A stretch of DNA of 64,000 nucleotides from Methanoregulaceae archaeon (GTDB lineage: Archaea > Halobacteriota > Methanomicrobia > Methanomicrobiales > Methanospirillaceae). A program made the translations under genes and the position numbers. The stretch covers positions 62,001-126,000 of the forward strand of contig JACTUB010000003.1 in assembly GCA_015660885.1 (NCBI GenBank), given 5' to 3'. Of the stretch, positions 16,029 to 28,000 are shown piece by piece. The notes beneath the pieces were generated by a model, which saw nothing but the letters and a program-made list of their open reading frames with translations, searched no databases and had not been told where the DNA came from. Positions within the stretch are counted from its first letter, which is position 1, and each line of letters begins with the position of its first letter.

Positions 16029-19000
16029 ATGAATAGGAGTGATGCTGAGGCATTATTGCGACAGGGCATCGAACTCTATGACCTTGGCAGGTATCAGGAA
16101 GCCATTGTCATGTTTGATCGTGCGCTTGCCCTCTATCCCGATCTTTCAAAAGCCTATTATTTTAAAGGCATTGCTCTGTATGATCTTGGCAGATATGAGG
16201 ATGCTGTCGATGCTTATGATCATGCAGTTGCTATCGAACCACATGATACAAATGCCTGGTACAATAAGGCAGCGACCCTTGCCCAGATGGGGAGGAATGA
16301 AGAAGTTCTGGAAGCATGCAATCGTTTACTGGCAATCAAATGGGACAATGCTGAGGCGTGGATCCTTAAAGGTATTGCATTTTATGAACTGGGGCGCTAT
16401 AAAGACGCCATCAGTGCATACGATCACGCGCTGACAGTTGATCCACGGCACGCAAAAGTCTATTATAATAAAGGAATTGCACTTGCCGATCTTAACAGGC
16501 ACCCTGAAGCAATTCTGGCCTACGATAAAGCTATTGAGATCGTACCCAATTATGCAAAGGCATTCTATAACAAAGGTATTTCCCTCTACGACGTTGGAAA
16601 ATATGACGATGCCCTGATTGCATTCAATAAAGCGTTTGAGATAGACTCTACTGATATATGGGTTTGGTATTACCGCAGTTTCATACATGCAAAACAGGAA
16701 CGGTATGAAGAAGCTAACGCCTCAGCTGATAAATTCCTCGAGCAGGAACCAGGTCATGCCGATATATGGGCAATCAAGGGAATTTCATTATTCAGAATCG
16801 GAAGATATGATGAGGCTGTTGGTGCACTCGACCGGTCTCTTGAGATAAACCCGCTTGTGACTGATGCATGGCTTCATAAAGGACTCACATTTAACAAGAT
16901 GGAGAAATACAGCGATGCGGTCTTTGCATTTAATAAAGTTATAGAGCTCAATCCAGGAAATACCCCTGCGTATTACAATCGCGGTATTGCGTATTCTCAT
17001 CTGCATAAATACCGCGATGCGGTCCTGGATTTTGATCGTACTCTCTCGACTGAGCCGGAAAATTCCGATGCGTTATATCTGAAAGGAGTTGCGTGCATCA
17101 GACTGAGCCGGTATGATGACGCACTGGTCGCGTTTACCCAGACTTTGCTCAAAAAAAGGGAACACCCAGCCTCATTTTATTACCGGGGCATTGCACTAAC
17201 CAAGCTTGGCAGACATAAAGAAGCGATTGAATCGTTCGAACAGGGACTTCGTCTGGATCCCGGGTGTTCACAGGCAGCATTTCAGGAGGGAATAGCATAC
17301 GCCAGCCTTGGCAGGTATGCTGAGGCTGTTTCTGCTTTTGACCGAACACTAAAGATCAATCCCTCGTTTGCAGATGCATACTTCCATAAGGGTTTTGCAC
17401 TTGCAAAACTGGGAAATATCGATGAAGCAATACAGGAATTTGACAGGACTATTAAACAGAATCAGGGAAATGCCCAGGCATATCATCAGAAAGGGGTCCT
17501 GCTCGCCAAGCTCGGAAAATATTCTGATGCGATAGAATCTTACAATAAAGCCATTGAAATAAAACCTGCCTATGCCCAGGCGTTCTTTGATAAGGGACTC
17601 GCCCTTGCCAGGCTCGATGAGTTCGGGATGGCGATTGACGCATACGAACACGCTATCGGTATCAACCCCAATTACGTCAATGCTTATTATAACCTGGGTC
17701 TTGCACTTATTCAGATGGGGAGATTTGAAGATGCAGTGTATACCTACGACCAAGCGCTTGAAATTGATCCGGCGAATACTCTGGTCCTTTACCAGCGTGG
17801 AACTGCCTTCATGCATACCGGCCACTATACTGAAGCAGTAACAGATTTCGACACAATACTCGAACAGGTACCCCAGAATACCGGAGCTTGGTATAATAAA
17901 GGACTGGCTTTTTTTCATCTTTCACGGTATCAGGAAGCTTTGGTGGCATTTAATGAGGCAATCGAACAGAACCCTGCGCTTATTGAGGGATGGCTCCATA
18001 AAGGTATTACCCTCATCAACCTGGGATTGCCAGATGAAGCTATCGCATCATTCGACAAGGTGCTCGTATTAAATCCTAAACATGCTGAGGCAGCAGTTCG
18101 TAAGGGAATTGTTCTCATTGACCTCAGTCGATATGATGATGCCATATCAATTCTCAACCGTGCCCTGGAAATAGAACCGGGCAACGACTGGGCATTATGC
18201 TACAAAGGTGTGGCTCTCTCTGCTATCGAACGATTTGAAGAAGCGGTTCGATCCTTCGACAAGGCACTTGAGGTCAACCCGCAGTGTACACGTGCACTCT
18301 ATGAAAAAGCCAATGCATTCTCCCATCTGGGCAAGTTCCGGGACGCTATTGAGGCCTTTGATCGGGCACTTGAATTAAAACCTGGTGATCCAAAAATCAG
18401 CTATCAAAAGGGAATTTCTCTCCTCCAGCTGAATCAGTATGATGATGCAATACAGTCTTTTGAAAATACCCTTGAACTTCAACCGGATTTTATTGATGCT
18501 CATTATAACATAGGACTCACACTGGTCCGGCAAAAAAAGTATACTGCAGCTCTGAATGTTTTGAGTCATGCGATTGAAATTGATCCGGAATACACTCAGG
18601 CATTTTACCTCAAAGGAAAAACGCTTCTGCAACTCAAACAATATACCGATGCAATCGATGCTTTTAATCGTGTTCTCGAAATTTCCCCGCAAAATCAAGA
18701 AGCATCATATGAAAAAGGTATCGCATTTTTACACCTTTTCCGATATCGGGAAGCACTCGAGACTTTTGAAGAAGCACTCGGACATAATCCATCACATCCC
18801 GGATTATGGCTTAACAAAGGGATTGCCCTGACCCATCTCGATTTGCAAAAAGAAGCTATTGCCGCTTTTGATCAGGCACTCTTGTTAGATCCAAAACTCA
18901 CTGAAGCAACAGTGCGAAAAAGTATCGGGCTTATAAAACTTCATAATTACGAAGAAGCTGTCCTTATACTTAGCCGCTCGGTTGAAGAACAGCCACGCAA

Positions 19001-22000
19001 TTTCTGGTCCTGGTGTTACCTTGGTATAGGGCTGTCAGCTCTTGATCGATTTGAAGAAGCCGTTCGTGCATTTGATAAAACCCTGGAAATCAACCGCCGT
19101 TGTGCTCGTGCATTTTTTGAGAGGGGAAATGCCTTGATGCATCTGGGCAAACCCTTAGAAGCTGTCGTTTCTTACGACCAGGCACTGGAAATATCTCCAA
19201 AAGATCCAAAAATTTTATTCCAGAAAGGGATCGCACTTACCCAGCGGGAGAGGTATGATGACGCTATCAAGGCATTCGAGAAGTCCCTAGCCATAGAACC
19301 TGAAAATGCGTTGAGTTTTTACTTTTTAGGTGTCGCTTTTACCGGAAAAGAACGATATAGCGACGCGATAAAGGCATTTAATAAGGCACTTTTGCTTGAT
19401 CCTTCAAATGCATCTGCCCATCATTTCAAAGGGGTCGCCCTTATCCAGCGTGAACGGTACAGTGATGCTGTAAAGTCCTTTGAATCAGCCCTTTCCCTGG
19501 ACGCATCAGATGCTTCAAATTATTATTATCTGGGACTTTCTTATCTGCAGTTAAAAAGATACGAAGATGCTATCACTGCAAGCAAAAAAGCGACAGAGAT
19601 TGATCCAACCCTTACTGAAAGTTACATGTACCAGGGCATAGCCAGTGCAGAATTGTCCCGTTACGAAGAAGCTATTTCTTTACTGGACCAGAGTTTATCA
19701 GTAAACCCATCACTTATCGAAGCACTAATCTATCGCGCAAAGTCTCTGGTTCAACTTGGGCGGTATTCTGAAGCTATTGATACTCATGACAGGATTCTCT
19801 CACTCAATCCGACTATAATCGAGATCTGGATGCAGAAGGGAGACGCACTCTTCTCTCTTCAGAAAAAACAGGATGCTATCCTCGCATATTCAAAAGCGCT
19901 CGAGATCAATGTAAATTTCGCGGAGGGTTGGGTTAAAAAAGGCAACGCACTCTTCGATATCCATAAAATCCAGGATGCCGTACTCGCTTACTCCCGTGCC
20001 CTTGATATCAACCCTGCTCTCCATGATATCTGGATGAAAAGGGGTGATGCCCTCAACGAACTCGGGCGAACTGAAGACGCTATCGCCGCATTCACCAAAT
20101 CCTTAAAAATTGATCCGAATCAGGTAGAGGGATGGGTTAAAAAGGGAAAGGCACTCTACGACCTTGGGAGATATCAAGATACAATTGATGCGTTTGACAA
20201 TGCTATAGCCTTAAACCAGAGATGTATCGAAGCATACCACTACAAGGGACTTGCGCTTGAGAAAGTGAACAGAATTGACGAATCGATACATACATTTGAA
20301 ATACTCCTTGAAATTGATCCGGGTAATTATGACGCACAATATCATAAGGGTCTTGCATTGGCCAAACTTGGAGATCACAGGGATGCTATCGCCGCATTCG
20401 AAAAGACCACTGATATCCTGCCTTCTTTTGCACCTGCATGGTATAATAAAGGGAAATCCTTAAACCAAAGCGGCAAATATTCTGATGCAATTTTTGCATT
20501 TAACCGGGCACTGGAAATTGATTCTTCCTTCACCGAAGTATATTATCATCGGGGATTTGCACTTTTAAAGCTGGAAAAATATGCCGAAGCCATTGAATCC
20601 TTTGATAAGAATCTGGAGAAGGATACAGGTAATGCACAGGGACACTATAACCGGGGTCTGGCACTTTCCAGACTTGGGAGATTCGAGGAGGCGCTTGAGG
20701 CTTTTGATAAAGCGCTTATTTATGATCCTGATAATGCACTTGCTTTTTATCACAAGGGCAGAGCATACACGAGTCTGAACCATTACAGCGAGGCTATCTT
20801 TGCTTTCGATAAGACACTTCAATTAAAACCGAATTATGCAGAAGCACGAATGCGGAAAGGCATTGCTCTGTATAATCTTGGAAAATTCAAGGAGGCTATA
20901 AAGGATTTTAACAAGATTATTACCGATAATCCCAAAAATTACCATGCATATTACCAGAAAGGAAGAGCTCTTTTTGATTCGGGAAACATCTCTGAGGCAA
21001 TTTATGCTTATGACAGGGCACTTGAGCAGGAACCAAATTTTGCCGACGCTCATTTCCATAAAGGTTCTGCCTTCCTGGAATTATCCCAGTCCGACGACGC
21101 AATTCTGGAATTTGATCGTGCTCTGAAGATAGATCCCCAGCTTTCAGCCGCACAGTTCAGCCGTGGGGTTGCCTTAATAAAACTGGGCAGGTTCAGCGAA
21201 GCGGTTACCGCATTTAACAATACACTTTCTGTCCTCCCCTCGTATGCCCCGGGATTTTTCCAGAAAGGACTGGCCTTGTATGGTATGGGCTACTACCAGG
21301 ATGCAATAAATACATTTGACCGGGCACTGGAACTGGATCCAAATTCAGCTGAAACCGTTCTCAGAAAAGCTGTCGCACTTCATGATCTGGGTCGTAATGA
21401 AGAATCACTTGCTGCCTGTGAGAAGGCAATAGAACTCAAACCGGACTTTATTGAAGCGATATACCAAAAAGGAAAAGCACTTGCTGATCTGGAACGCTAT
21501 GACACGGCAGTTGCTGCCTTCGAGCGGACCATTGAACTTGATCCAGGTAATACACAGGCCTATTATGAAAGAGGTCTGTCATTGATACACCTTGGCAGGC
21601 ATCTTGAAGCAGTTGCTTCGTTTGATCACCTGTTGGAATTAATACCCAATTTCGCACCAGCTTTCTTCAATAAAGGTATGGCGCTTGCAAATGTTGGGAT
21701 GTACAACGAAGCAGTTCTTGCTTTCAATATTGCCCTGGAGATTACTCCCGATGATCCCCGGGCACTTTACCAGAAAGGAATTGCACTTGCACATCTTGAA
21801 GATCATGAAAAGGCCATTGTTGCTTTTAAATCTGCCATTACAATCGATCCGGTAAATGCAGATATATTTTACCAGTATGGCTTATCCCACGCGGCTTTGG
21901 GACATCATGATGAAGCAGCGAATGCATTTATCCGTGCCCTTGAGATAGATCCCGGTTATACGGATGCAATGTACCATAAGGGACTTGCACTTGCCGAGCT

Positions 22001-25000
22001 CGGTGAATTCAACGATGCGATTAAAGCCCTTTCTAGCGCACTTGAGGTTAAACCCGGGATCGCTAATGCATGGCTGATTAAAGGATTCTGTCTTTTTGCA
22101 GTCGATCGATTTCAGGAAGCTATCCTTGCCTACTCCACCTCACTGGAAATTGACGCGACCAATCCTCATACCTGGTTCTATAAAGGCAGGGCACACATCA
22201 GCCTTGACAATTTTGATGATGCAGTTGCCGCATTTGATCAGGCACTGATTCTTGAACCGGAATTTGGCGAGGCATTTTATTATAAGGGAATCGCACTTGC
22301 CAGAACTCAGAAAGTTTCAGAAGCTGCTGCGGCTTTCGAACAGGCAAATCGTCTGATGCCTGATTTTGCGGACGCGTATCTCCAGAAAGGGAGGGCACTT
22401 GCATCACTCGGCCGCAACCTTGAGGCAACTGATGCGTTCCGGAGTGTACTCGTTACAAATCCTGATAGTCTGACAGCACTGTATGGCCTTGCCCGGGCAT
22501 TGGATCGCCAGGGGATGTCTGAGGAAGCGATTGCCATATACACCCGGATTAACCAAGCGGAGCCCTCATGCGAGCGGGTGTTCTATTATAAAGGTGTCGC
22601 GCTGAAGCGCTTGCATCAATATCCTGATGCCATCGAGGCATTCAGCCGTGCCCTCGACCTTAACCCATCCCGTGTAGATGCGTGGAAAGAGATGGGGAGA
22701 TCTTTCTTCATCCTTAAAAAATATGTCCAGGCAATAGAAGATTTTGATGCCCTTCTTATGCTCAAGCCTGACTCTGGAGAGATTCTTTTTGAGAAGGGAC
22801 TTGCTTATTCCCATCTAGGCAAACCGGAATCTGCCCTGGCAGCATTTGACGCTTGTATTGAGATTGGCCTTAAAAATCCCCGTATATACACTGAAAAGGG
22901 ACTGGCACTTTTCCAACTCGACCGGTATGAGGACGCGATAGCATCATTCGATAGTGCACTTGAAATTGATTCAACTAATCTGATCTCACATTTGGTCAAG
23001 GGTGAGATTCTCGAAAAGATTGACCGTCACGAAGAAGCAATCACAGAGTTCGAGGCCACACTCCTCCTTGATCCGGAAAATGCCCGGGGACACAGGGGGA
23101 GAGGTGTCGCTCTTGTAAAACTTGCCCGGTATGAAGACGCAGTAATCGCTCTGGATCGGGCACTTGAGAATGATACAGCAAATTCTGATCTCCTTGCATG
23201 CAAGGGATATTCACTCTATAAGTTGGATCGGTATAAGGAAGCGGTTGAATCTTTCGGGAAATCATTAAAGCGTAAACCCCAGAACATTTTTGCTCTGTTT
23301 CATCGCGGAAAAGCCCTGCTGCATCTCAAACGATGGGAGGAGGCGGTCTCAACTTTTGATAAGGTGATCACTCTTGACAAACAATACACTGCTGCGTGGT
23401 ATTACCGTGGAACCGGTCAGGCAAACATGTCACTTTATGATGATGCACTTGAAGCGTTCGAAAGAGTATTATCTCTGGATGATTCATGTGCGGTCGCGTG
23501 GTACAATAAAGGCGATGTCCTCAGTAAACTAAAACGGTTCGATGAATCAGTTCCTGCCTTTGATCGTGCTCTTGAACTTAGCCCTGCCATGCGAGATGCA
23601 GCGTATAAAAAAGGAGTCACCCTTGAAACCCTTGGACGGAATGAAGAAGCAGTTGCCGCATTTGATCTGGCACTTACAATCGGACCTGATACCGGTGCAC
23701 TGCACTACCACCGCGGGTACGCTCTCATGGCAGCCGGACGCAACAAGGATGCCCTGATTTCCCTGAACCGTTCAATCGAACTTACCCCTGCAGATGCTGC
23801 CACCTGGTTAGCAAAAGGTCAGGCACTTTTTAAACTTGATTATTTCAATGATGCTGTTCTTGCATTTGATAAAACACTCGAATTAAATCCCGGAATTGTT
23901 GATGCAGCGTATGGCCGGGGTCTGGCACTCTCTGCACTTGGGAACGACGATGAGGCTATAGTTGCATTCGAAAGAGCTCTTGCCCTGGATGCTGCATATA
24001 CAGATGCAGCATATAATAAAGGTCTTGCACTCTTCCGCACAGGCAGATATAAAGATGCCATTATTGCGTTTGATTATACCCTTGAAAATGTTCCGGAGCA
24101 CGCTCTTGCACATTACCATAAAGGACTGGTGCTGAAAGCCATGGCGAAATATGAAAAGGCAATCCGGTCATTCAATCAGGCCCTCATATTAGACAGCTCC
24201 CTGACTGATGCATTATACCAGTCCGGTCTCTCGTTCGTCAGCCTCGGAAAAAATGAAAAAGCTCTTGATTCATTCGATGCTATGCTGGAAAGGGAGCCCA
24301 ATAACGCTCCTACTCTCTATCAGCGTGCATCAGTTCTGGCAAAACTTCTCCGGTTCGATGAGGCACTTCAGGCACTTGAATCCTCCCTAGACATTGAAAA
24401 TAATATCCCCGATGTCTGGTTGCTTAAGGGGAGCGTGCTCTTTGAAATGGGACGATTCAGTGAGGCGCTCGAAGCATTTAACAGAGCTACTGCCCTTGTA
24501 CCGGACAACAACACTGCATGGTACCGGAAAGGGAAGACATACATCGAACTCGGAAGCCCCGAAGAAGCGATTACCTGCTTTGAACGGGTACTCGCAAACG
24601 ACCAAGCGTGTGCTCCCGCATGGCTGCGAAAAGGGAGTACGCTTCTCTCGCTCAGCCGGTATGAACCTGCACTGGATGCCCTCACTCGTGCCCTTGATAT
24701 TAAACCCGGTTCAGCTTATGGATGGTACGATCGGGCAATTGCACTCTTAGAACTTGGCAGATATGAAGAAGCCATCTCATCATATGACAGAGTGCTTGCC
24801 ATAAACCCGAGATATGCAAATGCCTGGTACGACAAAGGTGTAGCTCTCTCAAAACTCGGTAAAGATATGCAAGCTGTTGAAGCATTTGAACAGGCAACAA
24901 CAATTGATCCGAAGTTTGTCAATGCATTCTATGACAAGGGACTCGCTTTTGCCCGGCTCTCCAAAGATCTGGATGCAATTGCATCATTCGACCGGGTAAT

Positions 25001-28000
25001 TATTATTGATCCCTCACATGCATCAGCATATTATCACAAGGGACTCTCCCTTAAAAACCTGAACCGGTCTGAAGAGGCTCTCCTGGCATTTGATGCAGCC
25101 CTCAGCCTGGATGCCGGAAGTTACGAAACCTGGTTTAACAAAGGTATTATCCTGTCATCTCTCCATAGATTTGAAGAAGCAAAAACTGCATTTGACGGGG
25201 CAATTGCTCTCGATAATAGTGCATTTGCTGCATATTATAACAAGGGCCTTGCGCTTTCAAACCTGAAACACTATGATGAGGCGATTACTGCATTCTCGCA
25301 AGCGCTTGCAATAGATGATCAGAACAGGAGTGGGCATTTCGAACAGGGACTCGCGTATGCGATACTCGGCAGATATGAGGAAGCAGAATCCTCTTTTTCA
25401 AAAACTGTTGCCCTTGATCCTGATTTTGCCGAGGGTTACTTCCATAAGGGGCTGGCACTCGAAAACCTGAAAAAGTATGAAGATGCAATAGGTGCATTCG
25501 ACGAGATGCTTTCCCGTGTTGTAGATTATTCCGCAGCATGGTTACATAAAGGCGTCGCGTTTGAACATCTGGGCAAAGATGGGGATGCCTTATATGCATT
25601 TGAAAAAGCGCGTCAAGGCGATCCGCAAAATATCACCCTGCTCTATTCTGAAGGAGGCACACTCTTCCGGCTTGGTCACTATAAGGAAGCAGCGCAAATA
25701 TTTGATCTTGCCCTCAGTTTAGACGCAGACAACGGACAGCTCCTTATCGAGAAGGGTCGGGTTCTTGCAACTATGGGGAGGCACGAGGAAGCACAGGAAA
25801 TTTTCGCACATGCCTCATCTCAGCTCCCGGACCAGTATGAACCGTATTATTTACGCGGATTATCTCTGATTGTGCTTGATAGATACGATGAGGCCGGACA
25901 AGCATTTGACGCAGCACTTAAACTCAGGGATACGGATCCGGAAATATGGTATGATAAAGGTGCTGTGCTTGTATATCTTGGTCATTCTGAGGAAGCAATC
26001 ACGGCGTTTGACAACAGTATAAAATACAGGCCGGATAATCCCCAGGCTTTTCTGGAGCGGGGTAAAGCTTTTGCCGGTCTCGGTAAGTTTGTGGATGCCA
26101 TCGATTCCTTTGACAGGGTACTTCAGCTTTCGCCGGAAAATACAGGTGCCTTATGTGCAAAAGGTATTGCGTTGTTTCACCTCGGTAAATTTGAAGATGC
26201 AATCAGAGTATTAGAAAAAGCACTCGCTATTGAATCTGATAACACGGACGCACTCTCTTTTTATGCATCAGCGTATGCCGAACTGGGAAGATATGCTGAA
26301 GCTGCAGAAGGATTCAGACGACTGCTTGTCATAATTCCTGAGGATGCACAGATCTGGTTTGAGCAAGGTGTTGTCTACGCAAAACTCGGGAGGCATGACG
26401 AGGCGATTTCCGCATTTGAGACTGCCCTCGCCATAAAACCGGATTATTTTGCAGCATACTACAACAAAGCACAATCACTGGATATCCTCGGGCAAACAGA
26501 TGATGCAATTATTGTCTACGACCAGGCACTCAATCTCGATCCGAAAAATACGCGTGCGATTTACGACAAAGGCGCCGCACTTGCACGGATTGGCAGGTTC
26601 GATGAGGCTGTCAAAGCTTTTGACCGTGCACTTGAGATCGATATCTCCTTTAGTGAGGCATGGTACAACAAAGGAAAGGCACAGGCATCACTTGGCATGT
26701 ACCGTGAAGCGGTGAAAGCCTTTGACAAAGCACTCAGCATAGAGAGAAATTATGCTGAGGTCTATTTCCATAAAGGGTGTGCTCTTGCAAATCTGGGTCG
26801 ACATGAAGATGCCATTATTGCATTCAACAAAAACATTGATCTTGATGCGGGAAATGCACAGGCATTTTATCATAAAGGAGTGTCTCTTGTTGCAACGGGA
26901 CGGCAGAATGATGCAATCGAGGCATTTGACAGGGTATTACAGATTACCCCCGGCTCTGTTGAAACGTTGTTGCATCGCGGTATGGCACTAGCAGATCTGA
27001 GCAGATATAATGATGCAATCGAGGCATATGTGAGGACACTGGAGATAGACCCGACAAATGCTGACGCCTGGTACCTGAAAGGCACTGCACTCTTCGCATT
27101 GGCTGCTTACGAAGATGCAATTGAAGCATTCGGCAAGGCGCTGGAAATACGCCCGGATTTCGTGTCAGCATTCTATTACAAAGGGCGGGCACTCTTTGAA
27201 CTGGGAATGGATAACGAAGCGGTATTATCCTATGATAATGCCCTCACAACCGAGCCGAAACATATCGAAGCATTGTACCATAAGGGAATTGCACTCACCC
27301 GACTCACCCGGTTCGAAGATGCGATCACATCATTTGATCAGGCATTACGTCTCCGTCCCATGATTGCATCTGTATGGACGGGGAAAGGAGTCGCCCTATC
27401 ATCTCTTGGACGGGACCAGGATGCTATCAGTTGTTATAACAAGGCACTGGGTATCGACACAAAAGACGCACGGGCATACTATTATCTAGGGGTTTCTTTC
27501 TCTCATCTCGGCAGGTATCATGAAGCAATTAAAAACTTCGAAGCAGCCCTGGTTCGCAGCCCGAAATGCGTCAAAGCATTCTATCAGAAAGGGCAGGCAC
27601 TCATGAGTCTCTCGATGTATCATGAAGCAATAAGTGCATTTGATCGGGCTATCAGTGAAAATGATACATTTCCTGATGCATGGCTCAGCAAAGGTATTGC
27701 TGAGGCAAATCTTGGCAGATATGATATGGCTCTCGAGTGTTATGATCACGCAATTTCCAAAAATGTGACATCTGCCACACCCTACCTGAGCCGGGGAATC
27801 GCGTTAATTCACCTGGACAGGTACGATGAGGCACACAAAGCGCTTGATCAGGCACTTGCCCTCAGAAAGGATTATCCGGAAGCTTTCTATTATCAGGGCA
27901 TCACATACCTTCAGGCTGGGCGATATGACAAGGCAATAATAGCATTTAATCAGGCACTTGATTTAAATAACCGATATTCTGAGGCATACCATCAAAAAGG

